A program made the translations under genes and the position numbers. This document shows positions 28,060 through 36,776 of a stretch of 64,000 nucleotides of DNA, in pieces. Position 1 is the stretch's first letter, and every line of letters starts with the position of its first letter. The stretch comes from Candidatus Marinarcus aquaticus (GTDB lineage Bacteria > Campylobacterota > Campylobacteria > Campylobacterales > Arcobacteraceae), in assembly GCF_004116335.1 (NCBI RefSeq), contig NZ_PDKN01000003.1, positions 306,021 through 370,020 on the forward strand, written 5' to 3'. The notes under the pieces are model-generated. The model was not told the origin of the DNA, did no database searches, and saw only the letters and a list, made by a program, of their open reading frames with translations.

Positions 28060-28761
28060 TTATTTAGCGTGTAACCCACACTCTTTATGTTCAGGGTTTT
28101 CCCACCACCATCGTCCGCTTCGTATATCTTCACCTTCTTTAACTGCTCGCGTACAGGGTGCACATCCAATACTTGGATACCCTTGGTCGTGCAGTTTGTT
28201 ATAAGGAACGTTGTTTGCTTTGATGAACGCCCAAACATCCTCTTCACTCCATTTTAATAAAGCGTTGAGTTTAATCACTTGGTTATCTTCATCGTACTCT
28301 ACAAGTTTCATTGCTTCTCGTGTTATACTTTGAGAAGCTCTTAATCCTGTAATCCAAACATCCAATCCTTTTAACGCCCGTTTTAGTGGTTCGATTTTTC
28401 GAACATAACAACAGGCTTTGCGGTTATCGATACTCTCATAAAAGCCATTGATACCTTGTTTTTTATATAAAGCTTCGACCTCTTGTGCATTTGGAAAATA
28501 GACATCCACTTTGATGTCATATTTTAAATTGGTGTAGTCCATCACACTGTACGTTTCATAAGGAAGCCGTCCTGTGTCAAGGGTAAAAATCGTAGCCTCT
28601 TTGTCGATGCTTAACATCATATGTGTAAGAGCTTGATCTTCAGCACCAAAGCTGCTTGAAAGTGCAATTTTCCCTTTATACTCTTTTAAAAAGTACTCTA
28701 GAACCTCTTGAGGTTGTGCATTTTCAAACTGGGCATTTAACTCTTCTAATCTTTTCTGCAT
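28060..28761 (-). CDS. cysH: Adenylylsulfate (APS) reductase, 4Fe-4S type
   Basis: A 233-residue thiol-dependent reductase that converts APS to sulfite and AMP. The P-loop-like SSSFGAEDQAL and LDTGRLP motifs are present. Cysteines C117-C118 and C200-x2-C203 form the CC/CxxC cluster that marks [4Fe-4S] APS-type enzymes, and the catalytic cysteine is C228 (KECGLH). The cluster and the lack of cysC together indicate direct APS reduction without PAPS. It lies between the DUF2061 gene (12 bases upstream) and cysD. Confidence 0.94.
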   Translation of the reverse strand: MQKRLEELNAQFENAQPQEVLEYFLKEYKGKIALSSSFGAEDQALTHMMLSIDKEATIFTLDTGRLPYETYSVMDYTNLKYDIKVDVYFPNAQEVEALYKKQGINGFYESIDNRKACCYVRKIEPLKRALKGLDVWITGLRASQSITREAMKLVEYDEDNQVIKLNALLKWSEEDVWAFIKANNVPYNKLHDQGYPSIGCAPCTRAVKEGEDIRSGRWWWENPEHKECGLHAK

Positions 28762-28773
28762 TCTTCTATTTTC

Positions 28774-28998
28774 CTAAATCTGATAATCTGGAGCTTCTGT
28801 TTTTCCTAAAGGAATTCTGTTCCATGCTCTTTCATGAAAGTAATATAAAACCATCTTCGTAATCACTTCAATGGAACCAATGGATGCGGCCATAGTAAGA
28901 TTTCCCGTAATAAAATAGGAAATAATAATCGTATCCAGTGTCCCTAAAGTTCTCCAAGAAATCGTCTTAACCACTGAGCGATAAGCTTTTTCTTGCAT
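28774..28998 (-). CDS. DUF2061 small membrane protein
   Basis: A 74-residue protein with the DUF2061 pattern SVVKTISWRTLGTLDT, two hydrophobic helices (about 23-39 and 42-57) and YYFHERAWNRIPLG. The family often sits next to sulfate-assimilation genes, as here between cysK and cysH. The molecular function is unknown. Confidence 0.88.
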   Translation of the reverse strand: MQEKAYRSVVKTISWRTLGTLDTIIISYFITGNLTMAASIGSIEVITKMVLYYFHERAWNRIPLGKTEAPDYQI

Positions 28999-29030
28999 CT
29001 GTGTCCTTTAATCTGTTATAAGGGTATGAC

Positions 29031-29951
29031 TTATTCGTCATATAACCCCGCGCTTAAGTATCGCTCACCTGTATCACAAAGGATAGTAACGATTGTTTTA
29101 CCTTTGTTCTCTGGTTTAGCTGCAATTTGACCTGCAATAAATGCGTTTGCACCTGCAGAGATACCTACTAAAATCCCCTCTTCTTTTGCCAATGCTCTTG
29201 AAGTTGCAATGGCATCTTCATTTGATACTTGAATCACTTCATCGTATACTTTGGTGTTTAATACATCTGGAACAAACCCTGCACCAATCCCTTGGATTTT
29301 GTGAGGACCTGGTTTTCCACCGCTTAATACTGGTGATGCTGTAGGCTCAACTGCAATCACTTGGATATTTGGGTTGTGCTCTTTTAATACTTCACCAATC
29401 CCCGTGATGGATCCACCTGTACCAATTGCAGCTACTAAGATATCTACTTTCCTATCGGTATCAGAAAGAATCTCTTGTGCCGTTGTTTTTCTGTGAATTG
29501 CTGGGTTCGCAGCATTTGCGAATTGTTGTGGTACAAACGAGTTATCAATGGTTTTGCTTAACTCATCTGCTTTATCCACAGCCCCTTTCATTCCTTTTTC
29601 TGGTTCTGTTAAAACAAGTTCAGCTCCGAGTGCTTGAAGCAGTTTTCGTCTCTCTAAACTCATTGAACTTGGCATTGTAAGTATGAGTTTTATCCCCTTA
29701 GCTGCACACACAGATGCTAAAGCAATCCCTGTGTTACCACTGGTTGGCTCAATTACTGTTGTATCTTCGCTGATTAATCCTGCTTTTAACGCTTCGTTGA
29801 TCATGTTGTACCCAATTCTGTCTTTTACTGAATGAGTTGGGTTCATAAATTCACATTTTCCTAAAACCAATGCACCTGTTGAACTTGCTTTTTGTAACTT
29901 TACTAAAGGCGTGTTCCCAATTAAACCTGTTAAATCTTCTGCGAATTTCAT
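29031..29951 (-). CDS. cysK: Cysteine synthase A
   Basis: A 306-residue O-acetylserine sulfhydrylase that joins sulfide to O-acetylserine. [11 protein letters not shown] holds the PLP lysine K43, SGNTGIA is the substrate loop, and [13 protein letters not shown] the phosphate-binding loop. It lies 20 bases after the Rrf2 regulator gene, so the sulfide made by the operon is used by an enzyme encoded in the same transcript. No serine acetyltransferase (cysE) lies in the window. Confidence 0.95.
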   Translation of the reverse strand: MKFAEDLTGLIGNTPLVKLQKASSTGALVLGKCEFMNPTHSVKDRIGYNMINEALKAGLISEDTTVIEPTSGNTGIALASVCAAKGIKLILTMPSSMSLERRKLLQALGAELVLTEPEKGMKGAVDKADELSKTIDNSFVPQQFANAANPAIHRKTTAQEILSDTDRKVDILVAAIGTGGSITGIGEVLKEHNPNIQVIAVEPTASPVLSGGKPGPHKIQGIGAGFVPDVLNTKVYDEVIQVSNEDAIATSRALAKEEGILVGISAGANAFIAGQIAAKPENKGKTIVTILCDTGERYLSAGLYDE

Positions 29952-29971
29952 GTTATTCTCCTAATATTAAT

Positions 29972-30385
29972 TTAAATACTGTAATGTAAGTACTCGTTGT
30001 ACTTTGTTTCGTATGCTTCTAAATCTTTTAAAGAGAGATTAAAAATCTTCTCAACTTTCTGTTTTGTCTCATCGATAAAGATGTTCAAAACAGGGTTACT
30101 GCTTTTGGTGTCGGCAATTTTAATATCATCTTCGAGTGCGATTAAAATGTCTTTGACCAAAATCTCTTCAGCATCTTTTGCCAACATATACCCACCCCGT
30201 GAACCTCGAATACTCTTAACCAACTTCGCTCTTCGAAGTTTACTTAAGAGTTGTTCCAAGTAGTTTTGAGGGATATCTGCGTTTGAAGATATCTCTCTGA
30301 TTTGCATGGGTTCATCTGTTTTGTTTTGATACAACTCTTGCATGGCACTCAGACCATACATCCCTTTTGACGAAATTAACGGCAT
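29972..30385 (-). CDS. Rrf2-family regulator without cluster cysteines (CymR-like)
   Basis: A 137-residue winged-helix regulator of the Rrf2 family. The recognition region is ADIPQNYLEQLLSKLRRAKLVKSIRGSRGGYMLA. It contains no cysteine at all, so it cannot carry the Fe-S cluster of IscR or NsrR. This matches the CymR group, which represses sulfur genes by binding cysteine synthase. Its gene is directly followed by cysK, which would allow the same CymR-CysK partnership; that is inference. It is the second gene of the operon, so probably autoregulated. Confidence 0.88.
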   Translation of the reverse strand: MPLISSKGMYGLSAMQELYQNKTDEPMQIREISSNADIPQNYLEQLLSKLRRAKLVKSIRGSRGGYMLAKDAEEILVKDILIALEDDIKIADTKSSNPVLNIFIDETKQKVEKIFNLSLKDLEAYETKYNEYLHYSI

Positions 30386-30394
30386 AATTGTTCC

Positions 30395-31660
30395 TTATGC
30401 GAAGGCTTGCTCTAAATCAGCAATTAAATCTTGTGTATCTTCAAGTCCAATACTCAATCTCACTGTTGCTGGGTTGATACCCGCTTTACTCAACTTTTCT
30501 TGAGGAATTTGTGAGTGAGTGGTACTTGCTGGGTGTGTAATGAGTGATTTAGAATCCCCAATGTTTACAACAACAGAGAAGAGTTTCACTGAATCAATGA
30601 TACTTTTCGCTGCTTCGTAAGACTCTGCTTCAAACGACACAAGCCCTGAAGCTTTTCCATCTTTGAAGTATTTTTGCGCTTTAGCATACTCACTGCTGTT
30701 TGTTAATCCTGGATAGTTCACTGATTTTACTTTAGGGTGTGCCTCTAAATATTTTGCAATCACTAAAGTGTTGTCAGAGACTTTCTCCATTCTCAGTGCC
30801 AAGGTCTCTAAACCTTGTAGCAGTAACCAAGAGTTAAATGGTGACTGAGCTGCACCAATATCTCGTAAAAGAGCCAGTCTGATTCTTAAACAAAAGCATG
30901 GAAGTGGTAGGTCTGTATAGACCAATCCATGGTATGATTCATCTGGTGTATTGAAATGGTAATATCGTTTTGAATCTTTAAAGAAATCATTCAAACCATC
31001 TCTTTCCACAACAATTCCACCAATCGCTGTTCCTTGACCGTTTGTGTATTTACTTGTAGAGTGTACAACAATATCTACACCCCATTGAATTGGGTTAAAG
31101 AGTGATGCTGTTGCAACGGTGTTATCACACACCGTAATTACTCCATGTTTTTGTGCAATTTCAACCACTTTTTCCACATCAGTGATGGCAATTTGTGGGT
31201 TAGAGAGTGACTCAAAGAAAATCGCTTTTGTATTTTCGTCAATCAACTCTTCTAAGTCAGAAGCATCGGCACTTTTAAACACTTTAGCTGTAATTCCAAA
31301 TCGTTTAATGGTATGGGCTAAAAGTGTTACCGCACCTCCATACAGTTTGTCAGAGATAATAATGTTATCTCCTGCCTCAGCTACATTTGCAATCGCATAA
31401 AAAATTGCAGATTGTCCTGAAGCCACACAAATCGCTGCTGCTCCACCTTCAAGCTCGGCAAATCTCTTTTCTAAAACCTCATTGGTTGGGTTGGTCAATC
31501 GTGAATAGATTGGTCCCAACTCTTTTAATGCAAATAGGTTTGCTGCGTGCTCTGCATCTCTGAAAGCATACGCAGTCGTTTGAGCGATTGGAACACTCAT
31601 TGTCCCCCAACCCTCTTTGTTGTCATATCCTCCGTGAACTGCAATCGTCTCTTTTTGCAT
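30395..31660 (-). CDS. metY: O-acetylhomoserine sulfhydrylase
   Basis: A 421-residue Cys/Met-metabolism PLP enzyme. YSRLTNPT and SGQSAIF bind PLP phosphate, and HSTSKYTNGQG contains the PLP lysine K204; the length and the QTTAY/THPASTTHSQ motifs fit the O-acetylhomoserine aminocarboxypropyltransferase group. It makes homocysteine from O-acetylhomoserine and sulfide. It is the first gene of the nine-gene minus-strand operon, nine bases before the Rrf2 gene, and AAAGGAAACAGG precedes its ATG. Confidence 0.93.
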   Translation of the reverse strand: MQKETIAVHGGYDNKEGWGTMSVPIAQTTAYAFRDAEHAANLFALKELGPIYSRLTNPTNEVLEKRFAELEGGAAAICVASGQSAIFYAIANVAEAGDNIIISDKLYGGAVTLLAHTIKRFGITAKVFKSADASDLEELIDENTKAIFFESLSNPQIAITDVEKVVEIAQKHGVITVCDNTVATASLFNPIQWGVDIVVHSTSKYTNGQGTAIGGIVVERDGLNDFFKDSKRYYHFNTPDESYHGLVYTDLPLPCFCLRIRLALLRDIGAAQSPFNSWLLLQGLETLALRMEKVSDNTLVIAKYLEAHPKVKSVNYPGLTNSSEYAKAQKYFKDGKASGLVSFEAESYEAAKSIIDSVKLFSVVVNIGDSKSLITHPASTTHSQIPQEKLSKAGINPATVRLSIGLEDTQDLIADLEQAFA

Positions 31661-31740
31661 CCTGTTTCCTTTTTTTATGAATTATGTTAATATGATGAAA
31701 TTGTATACTATTTTTTTACTAATGTCAAGTAAATTAATAG

Positions 31741-31799
31741 TGATTAATCTAATCATGTTTAAAATAGGGTAGTTTAAGATACCATACTAAATTAGTATG
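31741..31799. promoter_or_regulatory. Two perfect palindromes in the metY/cupin intergenic region
   Basis: TGATTA-ATC-TAATCA (31741-31755) and CATACTAA-A-TTAGTATG (31783-31799) are perfect inverted repeats. A further TTACTAATG half site lies near 31719, close to the metY start. They are good candidates for operators of the Rrf2 regulator or another repressor controlling the sulfate operon and the divergent cupin gene. Confidence 0.45.
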
Positions 31800-31872
31800 A
31801 ATTAAAACTGAGGTGATGGTTTGATTGACTCAAAACTTCCATAAATTCAATATTCTAAGAGGATTTATAAAA

Positions 31873-32187
31873 ATGGATAAGATAAGTTTTTATAATGATA
31901 TTCCACGTCTGACAGAGAATGAAATTTTTTTTAAAATTTTATCCAATGAGAAAGTGCGTATTGAAAAAATCGTCTCAAATGGACAAAAATCGGCAGAAAA
32001 CTTCTGGTATGACCAGAGTGAAAATGAGTTTGTCATGGTTTTAAAAGGGCACGCTTTTTTAGAGTTTGAAGATGAAGTCATGGAGTTAAACCCTGGCGAT
32101 GCGGTGAATATCCCTGCGCGCAAAAAACATCGAGTAAAGTACACCAGTACGGCTGAACCTACGGTGTGGCTAGCTGTCTTTTATTGA
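31873..32187 (+). CDS. Small cupin protein
   Basis: A 104-residue single-domain cupin (beta barrel, usually metal-binding). The second cupin motif region LNPGDAVNIPARKKHRVKY is clear (H at the metal position); the first, EFVMVLKGHAFLEFED, has one histidine. I chose the ATG at 31873 with AGAGGA upstream because the fold begins there; an in-frame TTG at 31825 with AGGTGA would add 16 residues. It is divergent from metY. The substrate is unknown. Confidence 0.75.
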   Translation: MDKISFYNDIPRLTENEIFFKILSNEKVRIEKIVSNGQKSAENFWYDQSENEFVMVLKGHAFLEFEDEVMELNPGDAVNIPARKKHRVKYTSTAEPTVWLAVFY

Positions 32188-32252
32188 AGTGAATTAACGA
32201 CTTCCTTACTCAAAGAGTGTTATAATCCTTTTATCAGACAAAAAGGCACTAC

Positions 32253-33485
32253 TTGAAAATTGCAATCATAGGAGCAGGTGCAGCAGGTTTGACTGCGGCT
32301 ATTACTGCTAAACAACTCAATGCTTCTTTAGACATCACACTGTTTGACAGCAATATAAGCTTAGGTAAAAAGATACTTGCAAGTGGAAATGGACGGTGCA
32401 ATATCTCAAATATCCATAATGGATGTGACTACTATATGGGTGAAGATGTGAACTTTGCTTCATATGCTTTGGAGCAGTTTCACTTTAAAGCCTTTAAAAC
32501 CTTTTGTGCCTCTTTAGGATTGGTATTGGACATTAAAAGTGATGGCAAAGTTTATCCCCTTTCTAATGAAGCAAAATCGGTGGTCAATCTCTTTGAAAGT
32601 AAAATCAACGCTTTAAATATCACCACTCAATACGACACGGTGATTACTTCAATACATAAAAAAGATGAGAAGTTTGTCATTAAAAGTGAAAATGAAAGCT
32701 TCACTTTTTTTGATAAAGTGCTTATTGCTTCTGGTTTACAAGCAGCTCCGCAACTTCGTTCCAGTGAAGATGGATTGAGTTTTGCACAAAGTTTTGGACA
32801 CACTATTAATCCCACTTACCCGAGTTTGGTAGGGCTTCATGTGGATTCAAACTATCATCATAAACTGCAAGGGGTGAAAAAAGAGGTGGGTGTGAGTCTG
32901 CTCATCAACGGGCAAAAAGAGCAAACACTCACAGGTGATGTGCTGTTCACCAAATATGGGGTTTCGGGCTTTGCCATTTTAGATGTTTCACAATGGGCGT
33001 CATACTATCTGAGCTTGTATCAAGCTGTGGATATAGAGATCAATTTCTTTCCAATACTCAATAAAAACGAACTGCTTTCAAAACTGCAAACCGTATTGAG
33101 TGCACAAACACAAGAACATGCCAGTGTCGTTTTAGGTGGATTGTTGCCCAATAAACTGGGGGCAGTCTTACTTGAAGTGTGTGGGTTTGATAAAGATATC
33201 AAAGCAGGGGAGATTAATGCCAAACAGATGCGTACACTGGTGAACCAACTGCAACACTGGAAGTTAGAAATCACAGGAACTCAAGGGTATAAACACGCTG
33301 AAGTGAGTGGTGGCGGTGTGAGAGTGGCTGAAGTGGATGCGAAGAGGTATGAGAGTAAGAAGGTGAGTGGACTTTACTTTGCGGGGGAGGTGCTGGATAT
33401 AACAGGAAAGCGTGGGGGATATAATCTGCATTTTGCATGGGCGAGTGGGTATTTAGCTGGACTTAGTCTAGCAAAGGGGAAATAG
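32253..33485 (+). CDS. HI0933/YhiN-family flavoprotein
   Basis: A 410-residue NAD(P)/FAD-dependent oxidoreductase of the HI0933 family. The FAD-binding start is MKIAIIGAGAAGLTA, GKKILASGNGRCNISN is the family signature, and FAGEVLDITGKRGGYNLHFAWASG closes the FAD site. The function of the family is poorly known. The start codon is TTG at 32253, because the Rossmann strand begins there; TATAAT at 32221-32226 is a plausible -10. The gene ends at the border with the restriction-modification island. Confidence 0.92.
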   Translation: MKIAIIGAGAAGLTAAITAKQLNASLDITLFDSNISLGKKILASGNGRCNISNIHNGCDYYMGEDVNFASYALEQFHFKAFKTFCASLGLVLDIKSDGKVYPLSNEAKSVVNLFESKINALNITTQYDTVITSIHKKDEKFVIKSENESFTFFDKVLIASGLQAAPQLRSSEDGLSFAQSFGHTINPTYPSLVGLHVDSNYHHKLQGVKKEVGVSLLINGQKEQTLTGDVLFTKYGVSGFAILDVSQWASYYLSLYQAVDIEINFFPILNKNELLSKLQTVLSAQTQEHASVVLGGLLPNKLGAVLLEVCGFDKDIKAGEINAKQMRTLVNQLQHWKLEITGTQGYKHAEVSGGGVRVAEVDAKRYESKKVSGLYFAGEVLDITGKRGGYNLHFAWASGYLAGLSLAKGK

Positions 33486-33578
33486 TTCTTTTGCTAAATT
33501 TCGGCGTTATCGTCAAAATTCAGAGAGTCATTTACTGTAAGTAAACTCCTCCCTAAATTTCTCCTCTGGCCTTGAACT
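33486..33578. repeat. Intergenic element with stem-loop at the R-M border
   Basis: This 93-base spacer lies between the flavoprotein stop and the convergent methyltransferase stop. It has a stem-loop at 33525-33548 (TTTACT/AGTAAA plus GAG/CTC) flanked by AAATTTCGGCG (plus strand, from 33496) and CCTAAATTTCTCC. It has no T-run and is not a clear terminator. Its composition differs from the AT-rich island to its right. Confidence 0.5.
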
Positions 33579-34826
33579 TTAACAAAATTTACTATTTTTT
33601 AATTTTTCAATATCATTTAATAGTTTAATAATAGAATAACCGATTTCTTCAGCTAGATTTACAGGAACAGCATTTCCTATTTGCTTATACTGTTGACTTT
33701 GTGAACCTTCAAAAATCCAATCATCTGGAAAAGTTTGGATTCTTGCATACTCTCTTACTTGAAACGGTCTTGTTTCATCGGGGTGACATCTTTCAGTTTG
33801 TTTTTGTGCAGGAGAACAAGTAAGAGTTAAAGATGGCTCATCCCAACTAATACGTCTTGCCATTCCTGTTTTTCCACCACCTAAGTAGAAACTTTTTTGC
33901 ATATATTCTTTTTGGATATCTAACGGTAAGTCTCTCCAATATCCTCCCGGAGGTACCATATCTAAAATCGCTTTTTTTCGCTCTGGATACTTTTGTCCAA
34001 CTGACTGAGGTACATCACAATCAAAAAGTTCACCTTTTTTTAAAGCATCTTTTAGAGTATATATCTTTTCATATGGTTCTGGATAACTATAAGATACTTG
34101 TTCTAGATATTCCTTTTTCATTCCTATAATAATTAGACGTTCTCTTTTTTGAGGTACCTTGTAGTGTATAGCTTTTAGAACTTGGGGTTTAAAAACATGA
34201 TAACCCAATTCGTCTAGAACATCAATCATAGTTTCTAAAGTCTTGCCCTTCTCATGACTTAGTAGACCTTTTACATTCTCTGCTAAAAACACTGGTGCAT
34301 TAGTTTCTTTTAAAGCTCTAGCAAACTCAAAAAACAAGGTACCTCTTGTGTCTTCAAAGCCGAGTTTTTTACCGGCATAACTAAATGCTTGACAGGGAAA
34401 TCCTCCTGTTAAAAGATCTATTTTGTTTTTGTATTTTTTAAAACAAATATCTTGAATATCCCCTTGTTTTATATTCCATCTTGGTCTATTCTTTTTTAGT
34501 GTTTGTACTGCATATTTGTCAATTTCATTAAGTAAGCTATGATGAATACCAGCTTTTTCAAGTCCAAGTGCTAAGCCACCAGCTCCTGCAAATAGCTCAA
34601 TACTTTTATATGGCTTAATTGAATTTACATGATTGTGGTTATTTTCATTAAAGTAAATTTTACCTTTTTCAAAAATGGTAATATCTTCTTTTCTATATTC
34701 ACGGTAATTATTAATAGGATTTCTTATACTTTTTAATTTACCAGAATTATCCCAACGTCGTAAAGTCTCTTTATCAACGTTTAATATTTCAGCTGTTTCA
34801 CTTAAAGTAAAAATTCTTTGATTCAC
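33579..34826 (-). CDS. DNA (cytosine-5-)-methyltransferase with N-terminal HTH
   Basis: A 415-residue type II modification enzyme. Residues 1-50 are a MerR/excisionase-like helix-turn-helix (FTLSETAEILNVDKETLRRWDNSGKL). The C5-MTase body begins at about 75: motif I IELFAGAGGLALGLEKAG, motif IV GGFPCQAFSY with catalytic C145, motif VI LAENVKGLL, and motif X QIGNAVPVNLA. It protects the host from the adjacent endonuclease. The HTH may let it repress its own operon, as known for several type II methyltransferases. The gene is more A/T-rich than its chromosomal neighbours, suggesting transfer. Confidence 0.93.
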   Translation of the reverse strand: MNQRIFTLSETAEILNVDKETLRRWDNSGKLKSIRNPINNYREYRKEDITIFEKGKIYFNENNHNHVNSIKPYKSIELFAGAGGLALGLEKAGIHHSLLNEIDKYAVQTLKKNRPRWNIKQGDIQDICFKKYKNKIDLLTGGFPCQAFSYAGKKLGFEDTRGTLFFEFARALKETNAPVFLAENVKGLLSHEKGKTLETMIDVLDELGYHVFKPQVLKAIHYKVPQKRERLIIIGMKKEYLEQVSYSYPEPYEKIYTLKDALKKGELFDCDVPQSVGQKYPERKKAILDMVPPGGYWRDLPLDIQKEYMQKSFYLGGGKTGMARRISWDEPSLTLTCSPAQKQTERCHPDETRPFQVREYARIQTFPDDWIFEGSQSQQYKQIGNAVPVNLAEEIGYSIIKLLNDIEKLKNSKFC

Positions 34827-34936
34827 ATACCCACCTTATATAACATTATACATGGTTATTATAACTAAAATAAAATTATAGTGGGATTATATAGGCTTTT
34901 TTTAATAGTTATTAAAAATATTTCAAATTGCAATAC
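34827..34936 (-). promoter_or_regulatory. AT-rich spacer upstream of the methyltransferase
   Basis: A 110-base gap between the endonuclease stop and the methyltransferase start. It has several TATAAT-like boxes on the minus strand and repeated TATATAA words near the start codon, so the methyltransferase probably has its own promoter and possibly an autoregulatory site. Confidence 0.4.
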
Positions 34937-35662
34937 TTAAGTATTTAGTTCTTTTGAAAGTTCTTTGATATAATTGGTTTGAGAGAGCTTAATAATAATT
35001 TTATCTAACTCTTTTTTATAATTAGTTTCTTTTGCGACTTCATTGATAGCTTTGATTAAATCAAAGTAAAAATCTTTATCTCCTGTAAGTCTATGCCAGA
35101 AGTCTTCCCCAATAATAACATTATAATGGTTTGCATTGATTTTTTTATAATGAGCATTAAGTTCGGATTGTTCACCATAAATAATACCTACAATTAAATC
35201 GTCAAAACCAATATTGAGATTATTTGTTCTTGATAAGTTTCTTACTGATTGAAAATGATCAATAATGGTTTTAATATCATCTTTATTTATAGTATTGGGA
35301 CCCGACTTAAGTTGACAATATTTCTTTTTTCCATCTATCTGATCTATAAACTCTATATCTATACCTGATACGGCACTCCCTAATGAAGATAATGCAGTAG
35401 ATGTAAACTCTTGAATATTTGTACCAAAAGATGTATTTATTGATGTTCCTAATACTCTTGGATATATAAGTGCCTTTGCTATACTTTTAGGTTCACTGTC
35501 ACCTTCCAGAAAATTTGAAAGATAGGTTAATAAAAAAGGGTTTATATTAAATTCATTTTCTTTAGATAATTTATTCATATTTTTAATATGTTTTTTAATG
35601 ATAGTATTTTTAAACCATTGTTTTGCTTTTTTTAAAATTTCATTCTTTTCAAATTCAGTCAT
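34937..35662 (-). CDS. Type II restriction endonuclease, Eco47II/Sau96I-like
   Basis: A 241-residue protein matching by eye the Eco47II/Sau96I endonuclease family, which cuts GGNCC. The PD-(D/E)XK-type core is SGIDIEFID (D102, E104) followed by KKYCQLKSG (Q117, K119) and PNTINKDDI. It lies upstream of the C5 methyltransferase in the same direction, a usual type II layout. The GGNCC target is inferred from the family. The DNA is clearly more A/T-rich than the flanking housekeeping genes. Confidence 0.75.
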   Translation of the reverse strand: MTEFEKNEILKKAKQWFKNTIIKKHIKNMNKLSKENEFNINPFLLTYLSNFLEGDSEPKSIAKALIYPRVLGTSINTSFGTNIQEFTSTALSSLGSAVSGIDIEFIDQIDGKKKYCQLKSGPNTINKDDIKTIIDHFQSVRNLSRTNNLNIGFDDLIVGIIYGEQSELNAHYKKINANHYNVIIGEDFWHRLTGDKDFYFDLIKAINEVAKETNYKKELDKIIIKLSQTNYIKELSKELNT

Positions 35663-35933
35663 TCTATTTCCTAATACTTAGATGAATTCAATAATATTAA
35701 AAAATAAATTTATTAAAGATTAAATATTAATATGTTTTTAAATGTGATGTAATAAAACTTAAATACTTTTTTGCAGCTATTAATTTAATTAAGCTTTTCA
35801 ATGTAAATAATTTAGAATAAGGTTAAAATTTAAGTTTCTGTCACACTTTTCCTCTCTCAGACCTCTTAATATATAAACCATCAAAAATGGAACAATATGT
35901 TTGACAAAGAAAAACACTCTTGTTGATAGAAAA
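35663..35933. other. AT-rich spacer, no gene seen
   Basis: These 271 bases are very A/T-rich, with no coding frame, tRNA or clear repeat on either strand. The part next to 35662 must hold the promoter of the restriction operon. It marks the left boundary (in transcription order) of the probable transferred island. Confidence 0.5.
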
Positions 35934-36125
35934 TTAAAACCGCTCCTTTAAAACCGTAAGTTTTTTGAGTTTTGCTTTTTCAAATGTACCCTTGTCTGTG
36001 TGAACAATATGATTGTGCAGTTTCAAGGGTTTCAGACGTTGGAAACTCCTGTTTTCGTACATAAAAGAGATGTAGTTTCTCTCTTCAATCGCTTTTAAAA
36101 TAAATCGCTCTTCTATATTCAACAC
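35934..36125 (-). CDS. Small WYL-like protein
   Basis: A 63-residue protein whose ILKAIEERNYISFMYENRSFQRLKPLKL matches the first half of WYL domains, small beta domains that bind nucleotides or nucleic acid ligands. It starts at GTG 36125 with AAAGG a few bases upstream. No DNA-binding domain is attached. It could be a stand-alone ligand-binding protein or a remnant. It is divergent from the gene at 36190. Confidence 0.55.
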   Translation of the reverse strand: MLNIEERFILKAIEERNYISFMYENRSFQRLKPLKLHNHIVHTDKGTFEKAKLKKLTVLKERF

Positions 36126-36189
36126 AGTGCCTTTAAGTGATAGTATATTTGAAAGCGTATAAAATACACTTTATAAACTGAGGAAACAT

Positions 36190-36774
36190 ATGAACATCAC
36201 CACATACATAGAGACATCAAAACAAATTGAAGATGAAATCACCCATGTCCTTGCAGGTCGTACATGTAACAGTGAACGAGAGAGCATCGTTGCAGGTTAT
36301 TTATCTTTGGTACAGCAACACCACAAAGCCATTCGCGTGCTTATAGCAAACGGATTGTACAGTTCGGCATTTGCTTTAGGACGACCTATGTTAGAGGCGT
36401 TGTATCGTGGAACATGGTTGGGAGTTGCCGCAACCGATGATGAGGTGGAAGCCTTTAATCGCAACAAAGAGTTCAGTTTTAAATCTCAATATATTTTAGC
36501 CAAAGCCATCGATGAAGTCATTGGCGATGATACCTTTTATACCGTGTTAGAAGAGAATGCCACACTTTTAAACAGCATGACACATGGCGGCATGGAGCAA
36601 ATCGGACGACAGTTCAATGAAACTGGAAATGTCATTGAGAGTTCATTTAAAGAAGAAGAACTTTTTGAACTGCTTTCCAATGCCCATGCGAACATGGGCA
36701 TGATGCTGTTGACGTTTAATATATTTCAACAAGACCTTGCTTTAGAGAGTTTGGCCAAACAACTTTTAGAGTAA
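36190..36774 (+). CDS. DUF5677/DUF6988-like helical protein
   Basis: A 194-residue, largely helical protein. LVQQHHKAIRVLIANGLYSSAFALGRPMLEALYRGTWL resembles the N-terminal part of DUF5677/DUF6988 proteins, which are HEPN-like. No catalytic motif can be named with confidence. GAGGAAAC precedes the ATG. The stop is two bases from the stop of the convergent cytochrome gene. Function unknown. Confidence 0.6.
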   Translation: MNITTYIETSKQIEDEITHVLAGRTCNSERESIVAGYLSLVQQHHKAIRVLIANGLYSSAFALGRPMLEALYRGTWLGVAATDDEVEAFNRNKEFSFKSQYILAKAIDEVIGDDTFYTVLEENATLLNSMTHGGMEQIGRQFNETGNVIESSFKEEELFELLSNAHANMGMMLLTFNIFQQDLALESLAKQLLE

Positions 36775-36776
36775 AG

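Noticed and set aside
28038..28247. Same-strand frame across the cysH/cysD junction
   Set aside because: It overlaps the end of cysH in another phase and shows no family features.
33486..33578. Attachment site or insertion-sequence end next to the restriction genes
   Set aside because: I could not find a second copy or direct repeat on the far side of the island (35663-35933), nor any transposase or integrase.
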